Of a stretch of 64,000 nucleotides of DNA, positions 35,943 to 44,845 are shown piece by piece. The translations under genes and the position numbers were made by a program. How positions within the stretch are numbered: position 1 is the first letter of the stretch; every line of letters begins with the position of its first letter. The stretch is taken from positions 62,001 to 126,000 of the forward strand of contig NZ_JAGGJX010000003.1 in the NCBI RefSeq assembly GCF_017873185.1, read 5' to 3'. Below the pieces are notes generated by a model, which was not told where the DNA came from, did not search any database, and saw only the letters and a list, made by a program, of their open reading frames with translations. The stretch is from Metaclostridioides mangenotii (GTDB lineage Bacteria > Bacillota > Clostridia > Peptostreptococcales > Peptostreptococcaceae).

Positions 35943-36743
35943 CTATTTCTCGACCTCTGTTGTGTCAGTATCAAACCACTTTTCAGACAATTTTTTTAAA
36001 GTACCGTCTTTCCTCATACTATCAAGTGTTTTACTTGATAATTCAGCGAATTTTTGTCCCTTGTCATCTTTTTTAAATGGATATGCATTAATTTCGTATA
36101 CCATTTTTTCATTTAGTTGACGTACCTTTAAATTTTCATCTTTAATAGTAGTTTTTGTTTTTATTTCACCTTGCCATAATGCATCTATTCTATCTATAAT
36201 CAACTCTTTCTCCATTGCAACACCATCATAAGTTACAATATCAAAACCTAGATTATATTTATCATTAATCTCTCTTAATGTAGCCTCTCCATTTCCACCT
36301 AGCCAACATCCAACTTTCTTACCCCTTAGGTCTTCCTTGTTTTTAAAATCACTATCATCCTTTACAAAGAAGTCATAATAGCTATAGGCATATGGTTCGC
36401 TAAAAAGATACTTTTCTTTTCTTTCTTCAGTTATTGACATTTGATGAGCTACTGTATCAATTTCATTAGCATCTAACATACCAACTAAACCGCTAAATTG
36501 ACCTAATTTAAATTCTACGTCTAAATTATTCCTTTTTGCTATTTCATTCCAAATATCAATTTCAAACCCCTTTATTTCATCATTTTCTTGAAATGCCCAA
36601 GGTTTATATGAAGCCGATGTACCTATTACTATTTTCTCTTTTTTACTATCCTTTTGATTGGCATTATTACTTTTGCTGCATCCAATCATCCCAATTAAGA
36701 TTATTCCGACTAAGCATAAAATTCCAAATTTTCTTAAGTTCAT
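35943..36743 (-). CDS. Amino-acid-binding lipoprotein of the ABC transporter
   Basis: A 266-residue type 3 binding protein. The lipobox is IILIGMIGC (Cys22), preceded by MNLRKFG, so it is anchored to the outer face of the membrane. The core has IVIGTSASYKPWAFQENDEI, IKGFEIDIWNEIAKRNNLDV and GKKVGCWLGGNGEATL, as in periplasmic amino-acid receptors. AAGGAGG precedes ATG. The operon sits between two endolysin 3' tails (34221 and 36888), which marks it as inserted cargo. Confidence 0.92.
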   Translation of the reverse strand: MNLRKFGILCLVGIILIGMIGCSKSNNANQKDSKKEKIVIGTSASYKPWAFQENDEIKGFEIDIWNEIAKRNNLDVEFKLGQFSGLVGMLDANEIDTVAHQMSITEERKEKYLFSEPYAYSYYDFFVKDDSDFKNKEDLRGKKVGCWLGGNGEATLREINDKYNLGFDIVTYDGVAMEKELIIDRIDALWQGEIKTKTTIKDENLKVRQLNEKMVYEINAYPFKKDDKGQKFAELSSKTLDSMRKDGTLKKLSEKWFDTDTTEVEK

Positions 36744-36887
36744 ATTGTTTTCCTCCTTATTTATGTATGTCCATATTATATAATAAGGAGGGAATTTACA
36801 ATTTACAAGGCAATTTTAATTGTATAGTTTATTCATATATATACATATAAGTTAATAGCATAAGTCTATGTATGACAAGCACTGAGT

Positions 36888-36965
36888 AAGTTTGTATGTA
36901 ATGACTTTAAGATTTATATAGATTGGTTGGAAAAGAGAAAATTCATGTTGTTAGTAAAAGGGTAG
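36888..36965 (+). pseudogene. Endolysin 3' tail, fragment D
   Basis: The frame reads KFVCNDFKIYIDWLEKRKFM and then runs on for five codons into the terminator before TAG. It matches TKFVGNDFKDTYIKVIDWL of the intact lysin with a small in-frame deletion. The natural stop after the final Met has mutated. Confidence 0.7.
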
Positions 36966-36990
36966 CTTAATCGCTACCCTTATTTTTATT
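36956..36990. terminator. Endolysin-type terminator after tail D
   Basis: AAGGGTAGC-TTAATC-GCTACCCTT followed by ATTTTTATTTT. It differs from the copy at 34281 by one loop base. Confidence 0.8.
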
Positions 36991-37127
36991 TTAATTAATT
37001 TTTGAATTATTTACTACAAAAAAATGTTATTTCGCAACATTTTAAACATAAATTAAATCTTTTTATTATATATTAGTGTATAAGTTAGAGTGAATTTTAA
37101 ATATCTGAGATAAAAAGGAGTGCAAAG

Positions 37128-39587
37128 GTGATGGTTTTTATTTTTAAGAAATTAAAAAAGAAATTTTTCGTATTATTACTTGTAAATGCTTTATTTTTTA
37201 GTAGCATTTGCTCAGTTTATTCATTAGATAGTGTAGAAAGTTCTTTAGATGATAATATTTCACAGACTAGTCAAACTTCTAATGTTGAATTAGAATATTT
37301 GATTCCTGATTTGCAACTTAGGATGATAATAAATTCTAAACTTGGAAAAAAAGGTGAAGATCTAAAAACGTATTCTGCTAGTCTAGAAGAGTTAGAAAGT
37401 TTAACAAGTACATTATGTTTTGATTTTTCTTGGAATCAAGATATTTATCCAAACATAAATCCTTTAGAATCTTATATTCAATTTGAAACTTTGAAAGGAC
37501 TAGAATATTTAAAAAATGTAAAAGAAATTAGGTTTCTCCGTACTATTATACCAAAAGATGGAATTGAAAATATTTCAAAAATGGCATCACTAGAAGATCT
37601 TAATATTAATTCAAGTTTTTTTGATGGAGAAGATACAACAACAACCGTGCTTAAAATAGGTATAAATGGAGGGCAAATTGAAGATAAAAAAATAATACCT
37701 ATTTCTAATAAAGTGGATTTAGGCCCAATAGCAAATTTAAATAATTTAAAGTCATTTAAGTTTAACATAAATGGATTTCAAGAAAATAGCCCGTATTCTT
37801 ATTCTTTAAGAACTAACTTTTCATTATCTGGTCTGTCTGATGCTGTAAACTTAGAAGAGCTGGAATTATCTTATTTAGCTGATGTTGACGATAAAAATTT
37901 CGAATGGATTACTTCTCTTGCAAAATTAACAAGATTATCGATAACAGATTCTCCACTTGAAAGCGTAGAAGCAATTTCCAAGCTTCAAAATCTAACTAAC
38001 TTAAATATTAATGCTACTTATGTAACAGACTTTTCCCCTATAATTGATAAGGATTATTTCAAAGGGGCTAGGTATATGAAGTATAGGTTTAATACACAGT
38101 ACTTCGAAAATAAAACTGAAAATGGAGAGAATATAAAAGTAATTGGCTTAGATCATACATTTAATTTTGGCAAAGGTAGTATAACAAAATTTTCTACAAT
38201 GCAAAATTATTTGGGTTCATTTAACATTTATGATAACAAATTTACTGATCATGGTCTTTCTGTATCTCTTAAGCTAAATGAAAGAAAAGAAATAAATGCT
38301 TATAATTATGTAACCGGTAAATGGGATGATAAAACTTCGGGGATAGTATTTGGTTTTGAGGGTACAACAGAAAATGGTAAACCAATATCATATCTCCCTA
38401 TAACAGTTCCGATTGGAAATAAGATTACTTTTGATTGTAATTATGAAAACGGTCCTATAGAAGTTGGCAATGTGGAACCTTTAAAAAAAGTAACCCCAGT
38501 CAAAATGACTAGACCAGGATATACACTAGAGGGATGGTATACAGATAAAGAAACAACATCTCCATATGATTTTGAAACAGATGTAAATGATAATTTTACA
38601 TTATATGCTAAGTGGAAAAAACAAACAGGTGGAGGAGGATCAGTGGATCCAGGCCCTGGAACTACTCCGGAGCCTTCAAAGACAGTTATACTAGCAAGTG
38701 GCGAAAAATATACAGATGTACTTACAGCTACAGTATTAGGAAATGAAAAAGATGCACCAATATTACTATCTCAAAAAGATAGATTAGATGACAAAACTCT
38801 AGCAGAGATTAAGAGATTAAATGCAGAAGATATAATAATATCAGGAGGTACTGATTCTGTATCAAATAAAGTGGAAGAACAATTAAAAGATTATAATGTA
38901 ATAAGAATAGCTGGCCAAGATAGATTTGAGACAGCAAAAAAAATAGGTAATGAAGTAAGAAAAACAGGTAATAAATATGGTGCAGTATTAGTAGATGGAA
39001 CGAATTTTCCAGATGTAATAACAATGTCAAGTTTAGCATCACATAAGAGAGTTCCGATACTTCTAACAGAGCCACAAACATTTACTAATACAACTAAAGA
39101 TACAATAAAATCTTGGGGATTAAATGATGTAACTATAGGTGGAGGTTATAACTCTGTATCTAAAGATATAGAGGGTAACATAGGGGTAAGTAAAGTCAAC
39201 AGATTTGGAGGAGAAGATAGATACAAAACCGCTGAGTTAATAGGCAATGAGGTAAGAAAGGTATCAGGAAGCCTAGATGACATGATACTAGTGGATGGAA
39301 CAAACTTTCCAGATGGAATAACTATTAATAGTTTAGCGGCTCATTTCAAAGCACCAATAATGTTGACAGAGCCAAATGAATTAAATAGTATAACTGGCTA
39401 CAAGATAAAAGAATGGTCTATTAAAAATATATTAATAGGTGGGGGATACAACTCGGTATCAAAAGAAGTAGAAGATAATTTAGGTGTAAGTAACAAAGAG
39501 AGAGTTGCTGGTCAAGATAGATATGAAACAGCAGTAAAAATCTCTGAAAGATTATCTCAAACAAGCAAAGCTTTAGGAAGTAAATAG
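37128..39587 (+). CDS. Internalin-like surface protein: LRR, B-repeat, three CWB2
   Basis: An 819-residue secreted protein starting GTG 37128 or ATG 37131 (AAGGAG upstream). A signal peptide (KKKFFVLLLVNALFFSSICS) is followed by leucine-rich repeats at about 120-310 (LKSFKFNINGF, LEELELSYLADV, LTNLNINATYV) and a Listeria-Bacteroides B-repeat at ~437-497 (GYTLEGWYTDKETTS). A GGGGSVDPGPGTTPEPS linker leads to three CWB2 repeats (517-615, 616-717, 718-810) with IISGGTDSVS, IGGGYNSVS and AGQDRYETA motifs. CWB2 binds anionic wall polymer in S-layer-type proteins, so this would display LRRs outside the cell as an adhesin. The gene stands alone with its own terminator. Confidence 0.88.
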   Translation: MMVFIFKKLKKKFFVLLLVNALFFSSICSVYSLDSVESSLDDNISQTSQTSNVELEYLIPDLQLRMIINSKLGKKGEDLKTYSASLEELESLTSTLCFDFSWNQDIYPNINPLESYIQFETLKGLEYLKNVKEIRFLRTIIPKDGIENISKMASLEDLNINSSFFDGEDTTTTVLKIGINGGQIEDKKIIPISNKVDLGPIANLNNLKSFKFNINGFQENSPYSYSLRTNFSLSGLSDAVNLEELELSYLADVDDKNFEWITSLAKLTRLSITDSPLESVEAISKLQNLTNLNINATYVTDFSPIIDKDYFKGARYMKYRFNTQYFENKTENGENIKVIGLDHTFNFGKGSITKFSTMQNYLGSFNIYDNKFTDHGLSVSLKLNERKEINAYNYVTGKWDDKTSGIVFGFEGTTENGKPISYLPITVPIGNKITFDCNYENGPIEVGNVEPLKKVTPVKMTRPGYTLEGWYTDKETTSPYDFETDVNDNFTLYAKWKKQTGGGGSVDPGPGTTPEPSKTVILASGEKYTDVLTATVLGNEKDAPILLSQKDRLDDKTLAEIKRLNAEDIIISGGTDSVSNKVEEQLKDYNVIRIAGQDRFETAKKIGNEVRKTGNKYGAVLVDGTNFPDVITMSSLASHKRVPILLTEPQTFTNTTKDTIKSWGLNDVTIGGGYNSVSKDIEGNIGVSKVNRFGGEDRYKTAELIGNEVRKVSGSLDDMILVDGTNFPDGITINSLAAHFKAPIMLTEPNELNSITGYKIKEWSIKNILIGGGYNSVSKEVEDNLGVSNKERVAGQDRYETAVKISERLSQTSKALGSK

Positions 39588-39605
39588 AGAAGATATAATA
39601 TTAAT

Positions 39606-39648
39606 TCAAAAGGGCTAGATATTTTTTACAATACTAGCTCTTTTTTTA
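39606..39648 (+). terminator. Terminator after the LRR/CWB2 gene
   Basis: GGGCTAGATATT and AATACTAGCTC pair with a mismatch and are followed by TTTTTTT. Confidence 0.65.
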
Positions 39649-39679
39649 TGCTTAAAATAAACCATTACTGATCATACTA
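39649..39679 (+). promoter_or_regulatory. Orphan forespore-like promoter
   Basis: TGCTTA at 39649-39654 and CATACTA at 39673-39679 with 18 bases between, then GAGGTGAT and ATG 39698. It is the twin of the ligase promoter at 5777 and its flank (TTATGCTTAAAA) is shared too. Confidence 0.45.
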
Positions 39680-39697
39680 TTCCTATGAGGTGATAGT

Positions 39698-39736
39698 ATG
39701 GATAAAAAGGAATTACTTACAATATTATCCAATTAA
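39698..39736 (+). pseudogene. Twelve-codon scar behind the orphan forespore-like promoter
   Basis: ATG 39698 reads MDKKELLTILSN and stops. The start context matches the ligase genes (GAGGTGATnnTATGGAT), so this is probably the cut-off start of a related prophage gene. The rest was replaced by the minus-strand repressor gene. Confidence 0.35.
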
Positions 39737-40254
39737 AAATTAAATTTATTTGATATATCTAATATCATTTTCAAAGATAAAAGATCAAAATTATCAAGAT
39801 TATTATTTATTTTGCTTATTAATTCTATTTTATTATCTGTGATGTATTGGGGATCAGAGTCATACCGATTGCCTTTTATACAATCTGCTTTATTTTCTGA
39901 AGCAAAGTTAATAAATCTATCTTCAGCTTTTTGATTTTGTATCAACTCTTCTATTAATATGCTATAAACAGAATCCTTTATAGAAGTATTATTTATTTGG
40001 GAATGATCCATAGCTTTTTCTAACATATAATTTGCAAATAAATAATATTTGGGAATTTTATCTGTTTGTACAATATCTTCTGTAGAAATTTCTAGTGAAC
40101 TTGCTATGTATTCGATATCTTCTTTGCTTGGATTTATTTCATTTCTTTCATATTTGCTAATTTTATTTATAGTTATAGATGATCTTTCAGATAATTGTTT
40201 TTGTGTTAATCCTTTTTCTTTCCTAATTTTTTGAATATTATCTCCTATGCTCAT
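39733..40254 (-). CDS. XRE-family phage-like repressor
   Basis: A 173-residue protein with a Cro/CI-type helix-turn-helix at residues 5-58 (IRKEKGLTQKQLSERSSITI, NKISKYERNEINPSKEDIEY) and a helical C-terminus without an RecA-cleavage Ser/Lys protease motif. It is alone, with no divergent early gene, so it may be a leftover prophage regulator or control the adjacent surface-protein gene. GGAGAC precedes the start. Confidence 0.8.
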   Translation of the reverse strand: MSIGDNIQKIRKEKGLTQKQLSERSSITINKISKYERNEINPSKEDIEYIASSLEISTEDIVQTDKIPKYYLFANYMLEKAMDHSQINNTSIKDSVYSILIEELIQNQKAEDRFINFASENKADCIKGNRYDSDPQYITDNKIELISKINNNLDNFDLLSLKMILDISNKFNF

Positions 40255-40674
40255 TTTTGTCTCCTTATATTAGTCTATTTTTTATTATCTTTTTATTTTT
40301 AATAAATATATAATAGAGTAAATAAACTAGTTAATCTATATTTATTGTTATAATAAATAACAGGATATATAAGTAGTCAAGCTTCCTATACTATTATTAA
40401 TGTATTTAATTAAATGTTAATAATGGTGCACTAGACATAACCAAATACAAAAAAGAGTTAGTTTTAATTAAAAATCTTAACCCTTACATATATTACGTTT
40501 GCAATGCCTACTATTTGGCAACCATGAAAAAGAGTCTCCATTTTGCTTTTAAATGTGATTACATGTATATTATAGTATAAGAATCATTGCGTAGTAGAAA
40601 TTTAAGATATAAAGGATATAGGCTTAAATATGTTGTATAATTTAAATATTGAATAAAAATAAGGAGGACATTTT
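40255..40674. other. Intergenic region with candidate attachment site
   Basis: No gene is seen. It has a hairpin near 40450-40490 diverged from that at 22971, then the candidate site at 40498-40527, then the promoter region of the LRR/CWB2 gene. Confidence 0.4.
40498..40527. repeat. Candidate attachment site, copy B
   Basis: TTTGCAATGCCTACTATTTG continuing to GCAACCATGA is a near-direct repeat of 23018-23047 (about 24 of 30 bases). Confidence 0.35.
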
Positions 40675-42744
40675 ATGAGACATTATAAAAGATTGTTATC
40701 ATTATCAAAAATTACAAAGAAGTTAGGAACTATTACATTAGCATTTTCGTTAATAATCCCAATTGCGAATACAACTTTTGCATATGATAATTTAGAAATT
40801 AGCGATAAAATATTGTTGAGTGAGGCAAAGAGTTCTAATTCGTCATATGAAGAAAACAAAATGTTAGAAAAAGGAAATATTTCTGGGGATGAAGGCATTT
40901 TATTGAAAGACGCATTTGATGATGAGAATTTTAAATCATATATAAAAATGCAAATTATAAAGGATACCAATATAAATGAAGATAAATATAAAATAACATC
41001 TAAAACTTTTGCAGATGTTGACACTTTATATTTAAGCAATGAAGGAATTAAAAGCTTAAAAGGAATTGAGTATTTTGAATCATTAAAAACTTTAGACTGC
41101 TCAAAAAATGCTTTGGGATCACTGGATTTATCCAAAAATAAAAAATTAGAGAAGTTAATTTGCAATGATAATAATTTGAAATCATTAGACCTATATAAAA
41201 ATGACAGCTTGAAATATATCTTATGTTTTAGTAATTCTATATCTAAATTAGTATTACCAGAACAAGTTGTTTTGGAAGAGTTAAATTGTTCCAATAATAA
41301 TTTAAGTAAATTAGAAATTCCTAAGAATTCAAATATTGGTAAGTTGGATTGTACATACAATAATTTAACATCATTAGTGTTACCACAGTCAGACGTTGAA
41401 GAATTACATTGTAGTAATAATAAACTAACTAATTTGGATGTTTCGAGGGATGTTCATTTGAAGAAATTGAATTGTAGATTTAACAAGTTAGATAACCTAA
41501 ATTTATCAAAAAATACAAATTTATCTGAAGCAGATTTAGGAACACAAAATGCTGAATACAATTTAATTAGACACAATAGCCAATACTCAATTAATGTTGG
41601 TAAAAATATTGATGGTAACAATTTCAAATCAAGTGTTGAAGTTTCAAGACCTATATATGGTCAATATACTTCAGATGGATATATCGATTTAGGATATGTT
41701 ATAAAATTTGGTGATGACAACTATGCATTACATGATGCTAAATTCAACAGAATATATAAAATTAATGATAAGACCTTTAAAATGTCTATTGTAGCAAAAT
41801 TAAAAAAAGCTCAAAAAGAAGAACCGGAGGAAGTTAATACGAAAATTGAGTATCTTACTGGTAAAGACAGATTCGATACAGCTGTCAAGATAAGTCAAAA
41901 TGCATTTACGTCTGCAAATAATATAATATTAGTAAATGACTCATCACTACCAGATGCATTATCAGTAACCCCATATGCAAAAGTGAAAAATGCTCCTATA
42001 TTATTAACGCAAAGCAACAAATTAAATGATCAGACAAGGAAAGAGATAGAAAGGCTAAAAGCAAAAAATATATATATAATAGGTGGAGAAAACTCAGTAA
42101 ATAAGCATGTAAAAAATGATTTAGAGTCTAGAGGTTATACAGTTGAAAGAATATCAGGTGAAGATAGATACGCGACATCTTTAACAGTAGCAAAAGAATT
42201 AGATAAAATATCTAGTATATCAGAGATATCGGTAGTTAATGGTGAAAAAGGTTTAGCAGATGCTGTAAGTATTGGAGCTATATCGGCACAAAATGGAATG
42301 CCTATCATCTTAACAAGCCCAACTGATAATATGGTTAATATAATTGAATTAGTTAAAACTGAAAATATTGATAAAACCTATGTAGTTGGTGGAGATAGAT
42401 GGTTTCCAAATGATATAGCTAATAAATTGCCATCAGTCGAAAGGATATCAGGAATAGATAGAAATATGACAAATTTAAAAGTAATAAATAGATTCTATAA
42501 AGATTCAACATTAAATAATCTTTATGTATCAAAAAATGGGATGGGAAATCAAGAAAACCTTATCGATGCCCTTTCAGTAGGCGTAGTAGCAAGTAAAAAT
42601 CAGTCACCTGTAATGTTAGTGGGTAAATCACTTAATATTAGTCAAAAACTGTTAATAAGTAGTAAAAAATTCAATGTAATTACTCAAGTAGGCGGAGAAG
42701 GAAATGAAAACGCATTTAATGAATTAAAGGAATTGTTGAAATAG
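40675..42744 (+). CDS. Surface protein: leucine-rich repeats and three CWB2
   Basis: A 689-residue secreted protein with AAGGAGG before ATG 40675. The signal peptide has a long basic start (MRHYKRLLSLSKITKKLG) and ends near TTFA-YDN. Residues ~110-300 hold Cys/Asn-type LRRs (LKTLDCSKNALGSLDLSKNK, LEELNCSNNNLSKLEI, VEELHCSNNKLTNLDV). Three CWB2 repeats follow from ~392: DRFDTAVKIS, DRYATSLTVA and DRNMTNLKVI with IIGGENSVN and VVGGDRWFP. It would be held to the wall by CWB2 and present LRRs. The LRR type and CWB2 order differ from the 37128 protein, so this is a relative but not a recent duplicate. Confidence 0.88.
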   Translation: MRHYKRLLSLSKITKKLGTITLAFSLIIPIANTTFAYDNLEISDKILLSEAKSSNSSYEENKMLEKGNISGDEGILLKDAFDDENFKSYIKMQIIKDTNINEDKYKITSKTFADVDTLYLSNEGIKSLKGIEYFESLKTLDCSKNALGSLDLSKNKKLEKLICNDNNLKSLDLYKNDSLKYILCFSNSISKLVLPEQVVLEELNCSNNNLSKLEIPKNSNIGKLDCTYNNLTSLVLPQSDVEELHCSNNKLTNLDVSRDVHLKKLNCRFNKLDNLNLSKNTNLSEADLGTQNAEYNLIRHNSQYSINVGKNIDGNNFKSSVEVSRPIYGQYTSDGYIDLGYVIKFGDDNYALHDAKFNRIYKINDKTFKMSIVAKLKKAQKEEPEEVNTKIEYLTGKDRFDTAVKISQNAFTSANNIILVNDSSLPDALSVTPYAKVKNAPILLTQSNKLNDQTRKEIERLKAKNIYIIGGENSVNKHVKNDLESRGYTVERISGEDRYATSLTVAKELDKISSISEISVVNGEKGLADAVSIGAISAQNGMPIILTSPTDNMVNIIELVKTENIDKTYVVGGDRWFPNDIANKLPSVERISGIDRNMTNLKVINRFYKDSTLNNLYVSKNGMGNQENLIDALSVGVVASKNQSPVMLVGKSLNISQKLLISSKKFNVITQVGGEGNENAFNELKELLK

Positions 42745-42759
42745 AAAATAAATATTTAT

Positions 42760-42791
42760 AGAGAGCCGATAAGGATACGGCTCTTTTTTAA
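42760..42791 (+). terminator. Terminator after the second LRR/CWB2 gene
   Basis: AGAGCCG-ATAAGGATA-CGGCTCT followed by TTTTTA. A further hairpin, AAATTAAAAGAAC/GTTCTTTTAATTT, lies at 42899-42941. Confidence 0.8.
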
Positions 42792-42956
42792 TTATCGATT
42801 TTATTTTAATGTATAACTGAGAAATATTAAGATCCAGATGGCAATAAACACGAAATTTTTGCTGACATAAAATAAGACAAAGAACATTCACATAAATAAT
42901 AAAATTAAAAGAACTCTAAGTACAGGGTTCTTTTAATTTCATGCAATTAATTAATT

Positions 42957-43145
42957 AATTATCAAAATATAATTTTTCCAACTTATGTTGATTGTATTGA
43001 TCAGAAAGATCAATTCTTTTCTATTGAAAAAGTAAAACCTTCATACTCTAGATTTTGTTTTTCTTCAACGATATCATCGATTATTACATCAAAATTGTTT
43101 CTAATAATATTTTTTACAAGAATCAAAGATTCCAATTTAATCACC
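42957..43145 (-). pseudogene. MepB family remnant with internal deletion
   Basis: On the minus strand the TTG start and GGAGAGGTGATTAAA site match those of the copy at 24127, and codons for LESLILVKNIIRNN through EYEGFTFSI are kept. The DNA then jumps to the last ~18 codons (IDLSDQY..LEKLYFDN). The middle ~90 codons are gone. Sequence flanking both copies is alike, so the whole block was duplicated before decay. Confidence 0.65.
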
Positions 43146-43211
43146 TCTCCATTTGAGTACTTTATACACAAGACCCAGCGTTACCAATACTAAAAGCAGA
43201 AGGTAGATAGT

Positions 43212-43244
43212 ATGGATATATTTGAGAAAAAGGTATTAAAGTAA
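43212..43244 (+). pseudogene. Third ligase start scar
   Basis: ATG 43212 reads MDIFEKKVLK then TAA. Compared with MDIFKEKGIKPMLI of ligase copy 1, one base is lost and the rest of the gene is absent. An AATACTA sequence at 43191 sits where copies 1 and 2 have CATACTA. It is divergent from the mepB remnant. Confidence 0.5.
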
Positions 43245-43307
43245 TAATACTCTAGGAATATGATATAATAAAAAACATAACACAACAAATGAAGCAGAAG
43301 AATTTAG

Positions 43308-43487
43308 AGTTTAAATTATAAAGATGATAGAGGGACTGTCAGAAACACCAAAAATGTAGAGTTAGAAAAAGCTACTGCAGAGTCCAAAGAATATAAAAAT
43401 GAAACTATTATAACTAAGGTTGATTCAGGGAATTTATATGAAATGATTATAATATATTTAAAAATTGAAAGGAAATTATACTTATGA
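43308..43487 (+). pseudogene. Truncated ORF of unknown function before the VOC gene
   Basis: A start-less frame reads YKDDRGTVRNTKNVELEKAT and ESKEYKNETIITKVDSGNLY and ends at 43487, overlapping the VOC start by four bases. It looks like the 3' end of a lost gene. No family is recognised. Confidence 0.3.
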
Positions 43488-43927
43488 TAGGTGTAGAAAT
43501 TGATATGGTTGTGCCAGATTCTATAAAAGCTATTACAACTTATGAAAATATATTTGAAGTAGATCGAATAGAAGTAACAGATTTTATAGAGGGTGGAAAC
43601 GAGGCAGTTTTTAATATGTATGGAACAAGGTTTCACCTTTTAGATGAAAATGTGGAATATCACCTGATAGCGCCGAAAGAAAATGACCCTAAACCGATGT
43701 GGATTAATATTGTAGTACCGAATATTAAAGAAACTTATGATAAAGCAATGAAGCAAAATTGTAAAGAAATACAGCCTATTACTGAAATGAAAGAAATGGG
43801 ATTAATAAATGCTATGTTCGAAGATCCTTTTCACTATATTTGGATGCTTCACCAAATTGAAAGGGAAGTTAGTTTTAAAGAAAGATGCGAGATTCTTGAA
43901 GAGAAATTTGAAGAAAATGATAACTAG
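43484..43927 (+). CDS. VOC superfamily (glyoxalase/bleomycin-resistance fold) protein
   Basis: A 147-residue protein with GAAAGGAAATT before ATG. The pattern follows PhnB-like VOC proteins: an N-terminal strand-helix with YENIFEVDRIEVTDF, GTRFHLLDENVEYH, then WINIVVPNIKETYDKAMKQN and MKEMGLINAMFEDPFHYIWM, with a final LHQ. One metal ligand His is present in FHLL; the others are unclear. The role could be binding or modification of a small molecule. It is followed by a terminator. Confidence 0.75.
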   Translation: MIGVEIDMVVPDSIKAITTYENIFEVDRIEVTDFIEGGNEAVFNMYGTRFHLLDENVEYHLIAPKENDPKPMWINIVVPNIKETYDKAMKQNCKEIQPITEMKEMGLINAMFEDPFHYIWMLHQIEREVSFKERCEILEEKFEENDN

Positions 43928-43971
43928 TTACTATTGACGAAAAAAATATGCAAAAATCCTGTTAAACCAAG

Positions 43972-44014
43972 TATGAAACCGCAATCCCTTTAAAAACGGA
44001 CTGCGGTTTTCATT
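43972..44014. terminator. Terminator after the VOC gene
   Basis: AAACCGCA and TGCGGTTT form an 8-bp stem around an 18-base loop, followed by TCATTTGC. Confidence 0.65.
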
Positions 44015-44035
44015 TGCAAAAATCAGTGATTAAAT

Positions 44036-44275
44036 TTACTTCCAATCCTGAAGCCAAGTTTTATCATTTGCAATAGCTGTTACTATTTCTTCTCCAGATT
44101 TAAAATCATCAAAAGTTCCTTTTTCAATTTCAGACATAGCTTTGTTTAATATGTTTTCATAATAAGCTTCAGGTGTCATATCAGTTGTAGTTTGGTGGAA
44201 ATGCTCCTGGGATTCAGAAGCGGCTATCTTGGCATATTCGTTTTTTATCTGTTCTATGAGTTTATCACGATTCAT
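44036..44275 (-). CDS. Small hydrophilic protein of unknown function
   Basis: A 79-residue acidic protein with AAAAGGAG before ATG 44275. It reads DKLIEQIKNEYAKIAASESQ, TTTDMTPEAYYENILNKAMS and ends LQDWK. It is helical with no membrane part. It lies next to a 49-residue hydrophilic gene on the same strand and could be cotranscribed with it. No family was recognised. Confidence 0.6.
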   Translation of the reverse strand: MNRDKLIEQIKNEYAKIAASESQEHFHQTTTDMTPEAYYENILNKAMSEIEKGTFDDFKSGEEIVTAIANDKTWLQDWK

Positions 44276-44303
44276 ATAATTTGCTCCTTTTCATGAAAAT
44301 TTA

Positions 44304-44453
44304 TTATTTATCGTTACCGGGTTTATGGTGACTACCAGACTGCTTCTTTGCATTACGGCTTTCACCATCTAATGCGCTCTCTGCCATAGTTGGGCCACCT
44401 TTTGATTTTTGTTTACGGATCGGTTTTGGATCAAGTTGTGAATCTTTAGCCAT
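44304..44453 (-). CDS. 49-residue hydrophilic Lys-rich protein
   Basis: ATG 44453 has GGAGGAGAAAAATT upstream and the frame ends at 44304. The product starts MAKDSQLDPKPIRKQKSKGG and is rich in Lys, Ser, Asn and Pro, with no hydrophobic core. It is divergent from a similar 56-residue protein at 44607 that also starts MAK. Composition recalls small disordered spore-core proteins, but no SASP signature is present. Function unknown. Confidence 0.6.
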   Translation of the reverse strand: MAKDSQLDPKPIRKQKSKGGPTMAESALDGESRNAKKQSGSHHKPGNDK

Positions 44454-44606
44454 AATTTTTCTCCTCCATTTTATTATTGGTAAAGTTATTATTTGCAGAG
44501 GAGAGGATTTTATTCAGAAATTTAATTGTGATGTAAGCAGGTATAGAAACCTATTTAACGGCAAATGATAAGAGCGTACGAAATTATTTATACAGGATGG
44601 TGAATT

Positions 44607-44777
44607 ATGGCTAAAGCAGGCATGAGAAGACCGGATCCAAAGGATCCACATGGAACAGAAAGCAATAAAAAAATGAAAACAAAAAAGAATGATGTAGAGC
44701 CTGTTCCAGAAATACAGGGCAAAGCAAAGGCAGGACACAATAAAGCAAATGATATTCAAGATAACAAGAAGAGTTAA
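44607..44777 (+). CDS. 56-residue hydrophilic Lys-rich protein
   Basis: ATG 44607 follows AGGATGGTGAATT. The product starts MAKAGMRRPDPKDPHGTESN and continues KKNDVEPVPEIQGKAKAG to the stop at 44777. It is Lys/Asn/Pro-rich and probably disordered. It is transcribed away from the 44304 gene. A GTATA...AATGATA pair 18 bases apart in the gap is reminiscent of a forespore promoter, but one -10 base is wrong. Function unknown. Confidence 0.6.
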   Translation: MAKAGMRRPDPKDPHGTESNKKMKTKKNDVEPVPEIQGKAKAGHNKANDIQDNKKS

Positions 44778-44807
44778 TAAAATACGAAGGAATTTACCAT
44801 TGTATGT

Positions 44808-44842
44808 AGGGCTGAGGCAAATAATTGTCTGAGCCCTTTGTA
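44808..44842. terminator. Terminator between the small gene and mocR
   Basis: GGGCTGAG and CTGAGCCC can form a stem with an inner GCAA/TTGT pairing, in an AT-rich setting between convergent genes. Confidence 0.55.
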
Positions 44843-44845
44843 TGT

